From positions 1 to 64,000 of the forward strand of contig JAJDAJ010000024.1 in assembly GCA_029261925.1 (NCBI GenBank): DNA of 64,000 nucleotides. The letters are read 5' to 3'. Shown here piece after piece: positions 44,465-52,965 of the stretch. Source of the DNA: Deltaproteobacteria bacterium (GTDB lineage Bacteria; Myxococcota_A; UBA9160; SZUA-336). Both the position numbers and the translations under genes were made by a program. The notes under the pieces are model-generated. The model did not search any database, was not told the DNA's origin, and was given only the letters and a program-made list of their open reading frames with translations. The first letter of the stretch is position 1. Each line of letters begins with the position of its first letter.

Positions 44465-44492
44465 AGGCGGCGCTCCGACCTCGACCTCGAGG

Positions 44493-44624
44493 TCACGGCA
44501 TGCTGAAGGCGCGTCGCATGCCGCGCCGCGCTGGCGGGCGTGGGAGGCTCCCGGCGGGCGGGCCGGAGGCGGGCGCGGAGGGCGCGGGAACGGGGCTCGC
44601 GGAGGGGGTCGGGTTGGTGTCCAC
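44493..44624 (-). CDS. Possible 43-residue Pro/Ala-rich peptide
   Basis: The GTG at 44624 is preceded by CAGGAGAT at good spacing. The peptide is rich in Pro, Ala and Ser and ends with a basic PARRGMRRAFSMP. It lies in the 241-bp space between two plus-strand genes. The Shine-Dalgarno sequence is the main evidence; the composition could also come from chance in GC-rich DNA. Confidence 0.25.
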   Translation of the reverse strand: MDTNPTPSASPVPAPSAPASGPPAGSLPRPPARRGMRRAFSMP

Positions 44625-44705
44625 GGGATCTCCTGATGGGGCCGATACGATGGCGAAAATCTGGCGAAGGTCAAGCCGGGACCTGCCCGGTGCCCCGGAG
44701 CCAGC

Positions 44706-46418
44706 GTGAGCGGCGACGTCCTGCGCGACGCGCTCGAGCGCATCGATGGCCGGCCCTACGGCCACTACCGCGACCTCCGCGGCCGGGACTTCGAGCTCGG
44801 CCCGCTGTGCCTGCGCTTCGATCACGTGCAGGGCGATCCGTTCGCAGCCCCCAGCCGCGTTCGCGTCGACGCGCCGCCCGGGGTCGCCGCCCTTCCCGCC
44901 CCGCTGCGTGCGACCGCCGACGCGCGGCGCGCGGCCGCGGACCTGGTGCAGCGGCAGGTCCGTGCCGCGCTGGAGGGGGTGCGGCCGGGCGCGGGCAGCG
45001 GCAAGAGCGGCCTGCTCGAGATCGCGCGCCCGGGGCAGGAGGTCCTGGAACGCACGGGCGCCCGCCTCGACGCCGACGGCGCGCTGCGACTGCGGCTGAG
45101 CGTGGGCCTGCCCGCCGCCGGCCGCCGCATCCTGGGCCGGGCCGCGGCCGATCTGCTCTGCGATCGGCTGCGCGAGACGCTGCTCTCCGCGCTGCGGTCC
45201 CTGGATCCCGCGGCGCTGGCCGCGCACGTCGCCTGTGTCGAGGACCAGATCGCCCTGCGGGCCGCGCTCGGGCCCGCGGGACTGGTGGCCTTCGTCGCTG
45301 CCGGCAGCCACCTGCCGCGCCGCAGCGGCGCCGACGATCGGCCGCTGGCCGGCGCGCTGCCGCTGGAGCTCGGCGGCGTCGAGGCGGTGGAGCTGGAGGC
45401 GCCGCACGCCGGCGTGCTGCGCGGCCTGGGGATCCCGCGCGGGGTGACGCTGATCGTCGGCGGCGGCTACCACGGCAAGTCCACGCTGCTCCAGGCCCTG
45501 GCCCTGGGCGTGTACGACCACGTGCCCGGCGACGGCCGCGAGCGCTGCGTGGCGGATCCCGCGCTCGTCGGCGTGCGCGCCGAGGACGGGCGCAGCGTGC
45601 GCGGCGTCGACCTGCGTCCGTTCATCGGTGCGCTGCCGCTGGGCCGCAGCACACGCGCCTTCGACAGCGACGATGCCTCGGGAAGCACCTCGCAGGCGGC
45701 CTCGATCATCGAGGCGCTCGAGGTCGGCGCCACCGGGCTGCTGATCGACGAGGACACGGCGGCCACCAACTTCATGATCCGCGACGCGCGCATGCGGCGG
45801 CTGGTGCCCGGCGCCGAGGAGCCGATCACGCCCTTCATCGACCGTGCGCGCGAGCTCTGGGAGCGGCGCGGCGTCTCGTCGGTGCTCGTCGTCGGGGGTG
45901 CGGGCGACTACCTCGACGTGGCCGACGTGGTGCTGCGCATGCGCGACTACCAGCCGCTCGACGTGACGGCGCGCGCGCGGGAGGTCGCGGCGGAGCTCCC
46001 GCTGGGCGAGGCCGCGCCGCGCCCGGCGGACCCGTGGCCGGCGGCGCCCCCGCGGGTGCCGCTGCCCGGTGGGCTCGACCCGAGCCACGGGCGCCGCCCC
46101 GAGCGCGTCCGCGGCCAGAGCACACGCAGCATCGAGTTCGGCCGCGAGGAGATCGACGTCTCGGCGCTGTACCAGCTGGCCGACCCGGCCCAGGTGCGCG
46201 CCGTGGGCGATGCGCTGCTCGAGCTCTCGCGCGGGCTCTGCGACGGTCGCCTCGCGCTGCCGCAGCTCCTCGACGCGATCGACGCGCTGATCGACCACGA
46301 GGGCCTCGACACGATCTGCCGGGGGGGGCACGGCGATCGCGCACGGCCGCGCCGCTTCGAGATCGCCGCGGCGCTCGACCGGCTGCGCAGCCTGCGCGTT
46401 GCACCCGGCGGGGACTGA
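44706..46418 (+). CDS. Predicted ATPase of the ABC class (COG3044 type)
   Basis: This 570-residue soluble P-loop protein has Walker A LIVGGGYHGKSTLLQAL, an ABC-like signature region FDSDDASGSTSQAASIIEALE, Walker B ATGLLIDEDTAATNFMIRD, and SVLVVGGAGDYLDVADVVLRM. The N-terminal LRDALERIDGRPYGHYRDLRG and the C-terminal QSTRSIEFGREEIDVSALYQL are characteristic for this family. Its role is unknown but may involve nucleic acids. It is not a transporter: no membrane domain or transporter partner is nearby. The start is the GTG at 44706. Confidence 0.85.
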   Translation: MSGDVLRDALERIDGRPYGHYRDLRGRDFELGPLCLRFDHVQGDPFAAPSRVRVDAPPGVAALPAPLRATADARRAAADLVQRQVRAALEGVRPGAGSGKSGLLEIARPGQEVLERTGARLDADGALRLRLSVGLPAAGRRILGRAAADLLCDRLRETLLSALRSLDPAALAAHVACVEDQIALRAALGPAGLVAFVAAGSHLPRRSGADDRPLAGALPLELGGVEAVELEAPHAGVLRGLGIPRGVTLIVGGGYHGKSTLLQALALGVYDHVPGDGRERCVADPALVGVRAEDGRSVRGVDLRPFIGALPLGRSTRAFDSDDASGSTSQAASIIEALEVGATGLLIDEDTAATNFMIRDARMRRLVPGAEEPITPFIDRARELWERRGVSSVLVVGGAGDYLDVADVVLRMRDYQPLDVTARAREVAAELPLGEAAPRPADPWPAAPPRVPLPGGLDPSHGRRPERVRGQSTRSIEFGREEIDVSALYQLADPAQVRAVGDALLELSRGLCDGRLALPQLLDAIDALIDHEGLDTICRGGHGDRARPRRFEIAAALDRLRSLRVAPGGD

Positions 46419-46434
46419 CCCCCGCCCGGGCGCC

Positions 46435-47046
46435 TCAGCCGGCGCTCACCGATGGGCGCGCGGAGACGGTCGCGTGCCAGCGCGCCAGGTTCTTCTGGCC
46501 GTCGTCGATGCGGATCTTCACCACGCGCCCGAAGTCGATCGCGCAAACGGCCGTGATGTCGGCCACGGTGAAGCGGTCCCCGGCGACGAACTCGCGACCG
46601 CAGAGCTCCTCGTCGAGCCACTCGAGGCGCGACAGCGCCTTGCGACGCGAGACCTCTCCGAACTCGGGCACCTGCTCGACGCGACCCGCGAAGAACTCGT
46701 GGGTCATCTGGAAGCTGGCGAAGACCGCCAGCGCGATCTCGTGCTCCATGCGCCGGTTCCACATCTCGATCGTCGCGGCCTCCCGGAAGTCCCGACCCAG
46801 CAGGTCCGGGTCGGGCTGGAGGCCCTCGAGGTAGCGACAGATCGCCATGGTCTCGGCCAGGTAGCTCCCGTCGTCGAGCTCGAGCACGGGAAGCTGGCCC
46901 ATGGGGTTGATGGCGCGGAACGCGGGCTCGCGGTTCGCGGCAGCGTTGATGTCGATCTCGATCCGCTCGACCTCGAGGCTCTTCTCGGCCAGGAAGACGT
47001 GCACGCGGCGCGGGTTGGGCGCGATGGGCGAGGTGTAGAGCTTCAA
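46435..47046 (-). CDS. Glutathione S-transferase family protein
   Basis: This 203-residue protein has a thioredoxin-like N-terminal domain: KLYTSPIAPNPRRVHVFLAEK, the cis-Pro block NPMGQLPVLELDDG and the gamma-Glu contact YLAETMAICRYLE. The C-terminal domain is helical with the N-capping box GDRFTVADITAV. Ser/Pro near the start replaces the Cys of omega-type enzymes, so the usual glutathione-conjugating type is expected. A glutathione reductase is encoded 1.2 kb away. It starts at the ATG at 47046, convergent with the ATPase gene. Confidence 0.85.
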   Translation of the reverse strand: MKLYTSPIAPNPRRVHVFLAEKSLEVERIEIDINAAANREPAFRAINPMGQLPVLELDDGSYLAETMAICRYLEGLQPDPDLLGRDFREAATIEMWNRRMEHEIALAVFASFQMTHEFFAGRVEQVPEFGEVSRRKALSRLEWLDEELCGREFVAGDRFTVADITAVCAIDFGRVVKIRIDDGQKNLARWHATVSARPSVSAG

Positions 47047-47131
47047 GCGGCCTCCTCCGATCCGGCGCAGTCTACCGCAGGACTCCGCGCCCGCCGGACA
47101 CTAGAATCGCCCGCCTCGACGGGAGGCCCGC

Positions 47132-47920
47132 ATGATCCTGGATCGCTTCAAGCTCACCGACCGCGTGGCGGTCGTCACCGGCGCTGGCCGCGGCATCGGT
47201 CAGGCCATCGCCCTGGCCTACGCCGAGGCCGGTGCCGACGTGGTCTGCGCGGCGCGGACCGTGGAGCAGATCGAGGATACCGCGGCGCGGGTACGCGCCC
47301 TGGGTCGGCGCGCCCTGGCCGTGCCGACGGACGTGCTCGACGAGGCGCAGCTCGAGCGGCTGGTTCGCACGGCGCTCGACGAGCTCGGCCGGATCGACGT
47401 GCTGGTGAACAACGCCGGGGGCTCGCCGCCGAAGGCCGCGCTGGAGACCAGCACCCGGGAGCTCGAGGCGGCCTTCCGCTTCAACGTCAGCACGGCCTTC
47501 GCGCTCACCCGCATCGCCGTGCCGCGGATGGTCGAGACCGCGGGGGAGGGCAGCGTGATCAACATCTCCTCGGTGGCGGGGCGCGAGATCTCGCCCGGCT
47601 TCGCGGCCTACGGCACGGCCAAGGCCGCGCTCTCGTTCCTGACCCGCGAGCTGGCCCAGGACTTCGCGCCCCGCGTGCGGGTGAACGCGATCGCCGTCGG
47701 CTCGACCGTGACCGAGGCGCTCGCGAGCGTGCTGACGCCCGAGATCGAGAAGACCATGGTCGAGCTCACGCCCATGGGCCGCCTGGGCAGCGTCGAGGAC
47801 GTCGCCGCCTGTGCGCTGTACCTGGCGTCGCCCGCCGCGAGCTACGTCACGGGCGAGATCTACGGGGTCAACGGCGGGCTGACCAGCCTGAACATGCGCA
47901 TGCCGCGTGCCTTCGACTGA
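47132..47920 (+). CDS. Short-chain dehydrogenase/reductase
   Basis: This 262-residue classical SDR has the NAD(P) motif VVTGAGRGIGQAIA, NNAGG, the catalytic Ser in INISSVAGREIS, and Tyr-Lys in AAYGTAKAALSF. The C-terminal MGRLGSVEDVAACALYLASPAASYVTGEIYGVNGG is usual for FabG-like enzymes. The Asp/Arg pattern after strand 2 (VVCAARTVEQIE) favours NADP(H). The substrate is unknown. The ATG follows GACGGGAGG, and a TAGAAT box at 47103 is a likely -10. Confidence 0.88.
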   Translation: MILDRFKLTDRVAVVTGAGRGIGQAIALAYAEAGADVVCAARTVEQIEDTAARVRALGRRALAVPTDVLDEAQLERLVRTALDELGRIDVLVNNAGGSPPKAALETSTRELEAAFRFNVSTAFALTRIAVPRMVETAGEGSVINISSVAGREISPGFAAYGTAKAALSFLTRELAQDFAPRVRVNAIAVGSTVTEALASVLTPEIEKTMVELTPMGRLGSVEDVAACALYLASPAASYVTGEIYGVNGGLTSLNMRMPRAFD

Positions 47921-47965
47921 GGGGCGGGCTCCCGGGGCCGCCGGCGGCTGTGATAAGGTCGCCGC

Positions 47966-48241
47966 GTGAGCGTCTCGGAGCTCTTCGAGCCGGCGTGGAA
48001 GCGCATCTGCGAGCACGAGGGCGCGTTCTTCAAGACCGAGGGGGGGCGCTGGTTCACCTATCGCGTGGACGGCGACGCGCTGCGGCCCAGCCACTCCGAC
48101 GTGCGCATCCCCCGCTCCGACCTCGAGATCGCGTTCCCGATGCTGCCCGTCCCGGCCGCGAAGCTGAACAAGCACGTGCGCGGTCCCGCCTTCGTCTGGG
48201 CGGTGCTGCACGATCCGCGGATCGCCGCGGGACAGTGGTGA
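47966..48241 (+). CDS. Small protein of unknown function
   Basis: This 91-residue soluble protein with aromatic residues (WKRICEHEGAFFKTEGGRWFTYRVDGDALRP) has two central strands, and ends FVWAVLHDPRIAAGQW. It has a single Cys. The GTG at 47966 has TAAGGT ending 6 nt upstream and no good Shine-Dalgarno sequence, again a leaderless arrangement. It precedes glutathione reductase by 39 bp and may share its transcript. The family is not recognised. Confidence 0.5.
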   Translation: MSVSELFEPAWKRICEHEGAFFKTEGGRWFTYRVDGDALRPSHSDVRIPRSDLEIAFPMLPVPAAKLNKHVRGPAFVWAVLHDPRIAAGQW

Positions 48242-48280
48242 ACGCGACCTGCCGGCGACTGCCGCATCCGGGGATCTGAG

Positions 48281-49633
48281 ATGGCCAGCCATGACTACGA
48301 CCTGTTCACGATCGGTGCCGGCTCCGGCGGCGTGCGCGCCAGCCGCATGGCGGCGGGGGCCGGGGCTCGCGTCGCCGTCGCCGAGGAGCGCTACCTCGGC
48401 GGCACGTGCGTCAACGTGGGCTGCATCCCCAAGAAGCTGCTCGTCCACGCCGCGCACTTCCGCGAGGAGGTCGAGGACGCGGCCGGCTTCGGCTGGAGCG
48501 TCGCGGAGCCCGTGTTCGACTGGCCGGCACTGATCGCGAACAAGGACCGGGAGATCGCGCGCCTCAACGGCGTGTACGCGGGCCTGCTCGACGGCGCCGG
48601 GGTCACGCGGATCGAGGGCCGCGCCCGGCTGGTCGACGCCCACACGGTCGAGGTCGGCGGAAGTCGGATCACGGCCACGAACATCCTGCTCGCTCCGGGC
48701 GGCTGGCCTCACCTCCCGGACATCCCGGGCATCGAGCTGGCGATCAGCTCGAACGAGGCGTTCCACCTCGCCGGGCTGCCGCGGCGCGTGATCATCGTGG
48801 GCGGTGGCTACATCGCCGTGGAGTTCGCCGGCATCTTTCACGGCATGGGTGCCGACGTGGTCCAGCTCTACCGGGGTCCGCTCTTCCTGCGCGGCTTCGA
48901 CGACGACGTCCGCGAGGCGCTGGCCTCGGAGATGCGCAAGAAGGGCATCGACCTGCGCTTCGAGGCGCGGCCGTCGCGGATCGAGCGCGCCGGCGACGCG
49001 CTGCGCGTCGAGCTCGACGACGGGGGCGTGCTCGAGGCCGACTGCGTGATGTACGCAACGGGCCGGCGCCCGCTCACCGCCGACCTGGGCCTCGAGGAGG
49101 CGGGCGTCGCGACCGACGTGTACGGCGCGATCACGGTCGATGCCTACTCGCGCACCTCGGTCGAGAACATCTGGGCGATCGGCGACGTGACCGACCGGAT
49201 CCAGCTCACCCCCGTCGCGATCCACGAGGCCATGTGTCTGGTGCGCACCCTCTTTCACGACGATCCGACCGTACCGGATCACGCCGACGTGGCGTCGGCC
49301 GTCTTCAGCCTGCCGCCCATCGGGACCGTGGGTCTGACCGAGGCCGAGGCCCGCGCGCGTCTGGGCGACGTGGACGTGTACCGCAGCCGCTTTCGCCCGC
49401 TCAAGCACACCCTGAGCGGACGCGACGAGCAGACGCTGATGAAGCTCGTGGTGGATCGCGCCAGCGATCGCGTGGTGGGCGCGCACATGGTCGGCCCCGA
49501 CGCCGGCGAGATCATCCAGGGGATCGCGATCGCGGTCAAGATGCGCGCGACCAAGGCGCAGTTCGACGCCACCGTCGGCATCCATCCCACGGCGGCCGAG
49601 GAGTTCGTGACCATGCGCGAGCCCGTCGCCTGA
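48281..49633 (+). CDS. gor: Glutathione-disulfide reductase
   Basis: This 450-residue FAD enzyme of the disulfide reductase family has [17 protein letters not shown] (FAD), the redox disulfide [30 protein letters not shown] (NAD(P)H), [17 protein letters not shown] and the C-terminal HPTAAEE with the active-site His. The GR-type [17 protein letters not shown] start and the [14 protein letters not shown] segment distinguish it from lipoamide dehydrogenase. It keeps glutathione reduced for enzymes such as the nearby GST and S-formylglutathione hydrolase. Confidence 0.92.
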   Translation: MASHDYDLFTIGAGSGGVRASRMAAGAGARVAVAEERYLGGTCVNVGCIPKKLLVHAAHFREEVEDAAGFGWSVAEPVFDWPALIANKDREIARLNGVYAGLLDGAGVTRIEGRARLVDAHTVEVGGSRITATNILLAPGGWPHLPDIPGIELAISSNEAFHLAGLPRRVIIVGGGYIAVEFAGIFHGMGADVVQLYRGPLFLRGFDDDVREALASEMRKKGIDLRFEARPSRIERAGDALRVELDDGGVLEADCVMYATGRRPLTADLGLEEAGVATDVYGAITVDAYSRTSVENIWAIGDVTDRIQLTPVAIHEAMCLVRTLFHDDPTVPDHADVASAVFSLPPIGTVGLTEAEARARLGDVDVYRSRFRPLKHTLSGRDEQTLMKLVVDRASDRVVGAHMVGPDAGEIIQGIAIAVKMRATKAQFDATVGIHPTAAEEFVTMREPVA

Positions 49634-49640
49634 CCGGCGG

Positions 49641-50258
49641 ATGGACCTGCAGAACCCGACACCGGACCTGCTGATGGCGGCCTACCAGCAGGGCGTGTTC
49701 CCCATGGCCGACTCGCGCACGGGCGAGCTGATGTGGCTCAGCCCCGATCCGCGCGCGGTCCTGCCGCTCGACGGTCTGCGGGTGTCGCGGAGCCTGGCGC
49801 GCGTGATCCGCTCGGAGCGCTTCGAGCTGCGCCGCGATACGGCCTTCGAGCGCGTCATGCGCGAGTGCGCGGCCCCGCGCAGCGGGCGCGAGGAGACCTG
49901 GATCGACGAGCGACTGGTCCGCGCCTACGTGCAGCTGCACGAGCTCGGTCTGGCGCACAGCGTCGAGGCCTGGCGCGACGGCGAGCTGGTCGGGGGCCTG
50001 TACGGGGTGCACGTCGGCGCGGCGTTCTGCGGCGAGAGCATGTTCTCGCGTCCGGAGCTGGGCGGTACCGACGCCTCCAAGGTCTGCCTGGTGCACCTCG
50101 TCGAGCGCCTGCGCGAGGGCGCCTTCCAGCTGCTCGACGTGCAGTTCCTCACGCCCCATCTCGAGCGCCTGGGCTGCATCGAGGTACCGCGCGAGGACTA
50201 CCTGGACCTGCTCGAGCCGGCGCTGCGCCGCTGGGGCAGCTGGTCCCCTTCGTCCTGA
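49641..50258 (+). CDS. aat: Leucyl/phenylalanyl-tRNA-protein transferase
   Basis: This 205-residue GNAT-like enzyme adds Leu or Phe to proteins with basic N-termini, marking them for ClpS/ClpAP. The signatures MAAYQQGVFPMADSRTGELMWLSPDPRAVLPL, ETWIDERLVRAYVQLHELGLAHSVE, LVGGLYGVHVGAAFCGESMFS and LDVQFLTPHLERLGCIEVPR are complete. It starts 8 bp after gor and is probably translated from the same mRNA. Confidence 0.94.
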   Translation: MDLQNPTPDLLMAAYQQGVFPMADSRTGELMWLSPDPRAVLPLDGLRVSRSLARVIRSERFELRRDTAFERVMRECAAPRSGREETWIDERLVRAYVQLHELGLAHSVEAWRDGELVGGLYGVHVGAAFCGESMFSRPELGGTDASKVCLVHLVERLREGAFQLLDVQFLTPHLERLGCIEVPREDYLDLLEPALRRWGSWSPSS

Positions 50259-50355
50259 GTCCCGCGGCGGGCCTTCAGGCGCGGCGCCCCGGAGCCGATG
50301 CACATCACCTGCCGGTGGGCTGCGCGCCGCGCTCACACCGCCGGAGAGGAGACCC

Positions 50356-51018
50356 ATGCCGGTCATCGTCGGGCTCGTCAACCAGGGAAACGCGCTGGCA
50401 CTCGCGTACGAGCGCGTCGTCGTCAACGGACCCAGTGCGCGCAGTGCGGCCTCGGCCCTGGTCCAGGAGTACGACGCCGACGGGGACGGTACGCTGGCCC
50501 CCGGGGAGCTGACCGTGTCGGACTCGAGCTTCCGCACGCTGGACTTCAGCGGCGACGGCCGGGTCGATGCCGGCGAGATCGAGCGCATGTTCTCGGTCGA
50601 GTCGCGCCTGAGCACGCAGAGCGCGATGGTCCAGCAGATCTTCGCGCACCGCGACCTCGACGGTGACGGCAGCCTGAGTCCGGCCGAGCTGATCGACCCC
50701 GTGCTCGGCTTCCAGCGGATCGACGTCGATCGCGACGGCGGTGTCTCGCCGGCCGAGATGCGCCGCCAGCTGAAGAAGTTCGCCGACGAGGACGACACGC
50801 GCGGGCCGTCGATCCGCGGCGGATCCGGCAACCTGAACGCGGCGACGCTGCAGGGCGCGTCGCAGCGCCCGGGCGCCAAGATCGCCTACCTGCACGACGC
50901 CTTCGGTACCACCGAGCTGGCGCGGGCGGCGCAGCGGCACCGGGTCGGTCTCGAGGCCAAGGGCGCCGCGGATCCGACCTCCGACGAGCCGGGCGGCAAG
51001 ACCACGCGGCGCGTCTGA
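50356..51018 (+). CDS. EF-hand calcium-binding protein
   Basis: This 220-residue protein has four EF-hand-like loops: DADGDGTLAPGEL, DFSGDGRVDAGEI, DLDGDGSLSPAEL and DVDRDGGVSPAEM. They form two pairs, as in calmodulin-like modules, at about residues 38-65 and 95-135. No signal peptide is evident. The C-terminal 75 residues are basic and of low complexity. The ATG follows GGAGAGGAGA. It may buffer or sense Ca2+; a partner is not identifiable. It is convergent with the beta-helix gene. Confidence 0.75.
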   Translation: MPVIVGLVNQGNALALAYERVVVNGPSARSAASALVQEYDADGDGTLAPGELTVSDSSFRTLDFSGDGRVDAGEIERMFSVESRLSTQSAMVQQIFAHRDLDGDGSLSPAELIDPVLGFQRIDVDRDGGVSPAEMRRQLKKFADEDDTRGPSIRGGSGNLNAATLQGASQRPGAKIAYLHDAFGTTELARAAQRHRVGLEAKGAADPTSDEPGGKTTRRV

Positions 51019-51040
51019 CCGCGTCCCGCGCGGTCGCCGC

Positions 51041-51907
51041 TCAGGGACAGAGCGCTCCCGCGCAGACGTTGGCGCCGAGCTGGATCCCGCCCGACTCGAC
51101 CTGCGTGGCGCCGTTGCCGCCGTTGTTCGAGTCGAAGACGTTCCCGCCGTAACCGACGCCGGACTGCAGGTCGAGCCCGAGGCCGCCGTTGTCGGCCACG
51201 GTGTTGCCCGAGACGCGCGAGCCCTGGGCGACGCTGATCGCCGCGGGGTCCCCGTTGGCGGTGACGATGTTCTCGGCGACCAGCGCGTTGAAGCCGGTCT
51301 GGATGCCCCCGCCCTGGTTCGCGATCAGCGAGCAGGACTCGACGCGCGCGTCGAGGCCCACCGAGATGCCGAGGCCGGCGTTCAGCACCGCGTCGACGTC
51401 GCGCACCGCAGCTCCGGCGCCGGTGAGGACCACCGCGCTCGACGAGCCGCGCCGCACCGAGAGCTGCTCCACCCGCGAGCCGTCGCCGCGCAGGAAGACG
51501 CCCAGACCCACGCCACGCAGGGAGCCGTTGCGCACGACCACGCGCTCGCTCTGTGCGCTGGACTCGACGCCACCGGCGCTGGCCGGGATCGGGCAGGTCA
51601 GGAACGGTGGCGTGCCCGAGCACTCCGCGGTCCCCTGGATGCCGAAGCCGCCGAGGTCCAGGAGCACGTCGTCGGCGTCGATCTCGATCGCCGCGCCCAG
51701 GTCGAGCGGGCCGAGCAGCAGGTTCCCGGTGAGCCGGTACTGCCCCGGCGCGTCGAGCGTGACCGGGAAGCCGGGCGCGTCGGTCGGTGTCACCGTGCCG
51801 GCGAGCGCGGCGGCCTGGTTGATCTCGATGGCGCCGTCCCCGGCGCCCGCGAGGCCGGGCGCCAGCAGTAGCCAGACGCCCAGCGTGGCTCGAGCCGTGG
51901 TGTACAT
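51041..51907 (-). CDS. Secreted right-handed beta-helix protein
   Basis: This 288-residue protein has a signal peptide (TTARATLGVWLLLAPGLAGAGDG) and then turns of a parallel beta-helix. Rungs can be seen as AIEIDADDVLLDLGGFGIQG, RVVVRNGSLRGVGLGVFLRGDGSRVEQLSV, AVRDVDAVLNAGLGISVG, RVESCSLIANQGGGIQTG, ALVAENIVTANGD and RVSGNTVADNGGLGLDL. Four Cys in two pairs suggest disulfides outside the cytoplasm. Such folds occur in pectate-lyase-like enzymes and adhesins; catalytic residues are not identifiable. The ATG at 51907 is set by GGGAGG 8 nt upstream. Confidence 0.75.
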   Translation of the reverse strand: MYTTARATLGVWLLLAPGLAGAGDGAIEINQAAALAGTVTPTDAPGFPVTLDAPGQYRLTGNLLLGPLDLGAAIEIDADDVLLDLGGFGIQGTAECSGTPPFLTCPIPASAGGVESSAQSERVVVRNGSLRGVGLGVFLRGDGSRVEQLSVRRGSSSAVVLTGAGAAVRDVDAVLNAGLGISVGLDARVESCSLIANQGGGIQTGFNALVAENIVTANGDPAAISVAQGSRVSGNTVADNGGLGLDLQSGVGYGGNVFDSNNGGNGATQVESGGIQLGANVCAGALCP

Positions 51908-52119
51908 GATGCTGCCTCCCGGGAGATCCGCACTCAGGGTGGCGCAGCCGCGGCGCGTCGAAAGCCGGCAGTATCCGCCCCGGCAGATCCTGCCCAGCGG
52001 CTGCGCGCGGGCTGCGTCGCGCCTGCGCCCACCGGTCGCAGTCCGGACCCGCGGCTCAACTCCTGACCCCGGAGTCCGAAGCAGAACCGCGGGGCACCCT
52101 CTGGCCCCGGGAGACGCTC

Positions 52120-52893
52120 TTGGACATCCGGTTCGAGCCGCAGCCGGTGCTCGCGCCCGGCGCGCGTCTGCAGCGCGCCGGCGGCGCCGCGCCGTCGCAG
52201 GTCGCCGCACTGGCGGGCGACGCGGTCGAGCTGCGTCTGCAGCGCGGCCAGGACGGGCGCTCCGCGCTGCTGCGAGAGCTGCGCGAGACGGCCGCGGGCC
52301 TGGGGCAGGCGCGCGACGCCGGCGCAGCGGTCGCCGGGGTCGCGGACCGCCTGGCCGGCCTCGACGGGGTCGTCGAGGCCCTGGGAGCGCTGGAGGAGGA
52401 GCCCGACGCCGAGCAGCTCGCGGACCTGCAGGCCCTGCTGGACGGCGGCGTGGAGGCGCTCGATCGCCACGTGGCGACGGCGCGCTCCGCGGGCCGTGGC
52501 CTGATCGACGGCGAGCGGGGCGGCGCCGGCGCACTGCGCGTGGACGCGGCCGGCGTGCGCCTGGCGCTGCCCGACCTGGGCGCGTCCGCGCTCGGGCTCG
52601 AGGGGCTGCAGGTCGACGATCCCCACACCGCAGAGGCGCTTCGCGCCGCGCGCGAGCGGGTGGACGAGGTGCGTGACAGTGTCGAGGCCGTCATCGAGCG
52701 CCTCCAGCTGACGCGCCGGCGCCTCGAGCAGAAGCTCGACGAGCTCGCCCGCAGCCGCGCGCCGGAGGACCCGGAGCGGCTGGCGCAGGCTGCCCGCGGC
52801 GCGCTGCTCGGCGCTGGCGGGCGCGGGGCGCTCGTGCACGGATTGCTCGGGGCCGTCGATGCCGCCGGGCTGCTGGCGCGGCCGGCCGGCTGA
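52120..52893 (+). CDS. Coiled-coil protein, distantly flagellin-like
   Basis: This 257-residue, Ala/Leu/Glu/Arg-rich protein has long helices. The segment VATARSAGRGLIDGERGG followed by a strand-like part and then AARERVDEVRDSVEAVIERLQLTRRRLEQ resembles the core region and C-terminal coiled coil of flagellins (FNGQNLLDG..., RAxLGAxQNRLE). There is no signal peptide. The match is only by eye, and no other flagellar gene is in the window. The TTG at 52120 follows CGGGAG; an alternative start is not obvious. Confidence 0.45.
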   Translation: MDIRFEPQPVLAPGARLQRAGGAAPSQVAALAGDAVELRLQRGQDGRSALLRELRETAAGLGQARDAGAAVAGVADRLAGLDGVVEALGALEEEPDAEQLADLQALLDGGVEALDRHVATARSAGRGLIDGERGGAGALRVDAAGVRLALPDLGASALGLEGLQVDDPHTAEALRAARERVDEVRDSVEAVIERLQLTRRRLEQKLDELARSRAPEDPERLAQAARGALLGAGGRGALVHGLLGAVDAAGLLARPAG

Positions 52894-52965
52894 GCCCGAT
52901 CCCGGCGCGCCGCTCAGGCCACCCCCGCCCGGCGCCGATCCGCCCCCCCGAGCCCGAGGTGCGCC

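Noticed and set aside
52131-52145. GGTTCGAGCC, resembling a tRNA T-arm
   Set aside because: It lies in the coding sequence at 52120 and there is no acceptor, D or anticodon stem around it. Similar GGTTCGAG at 15671 is inside xth. No tRNA was found in the window.
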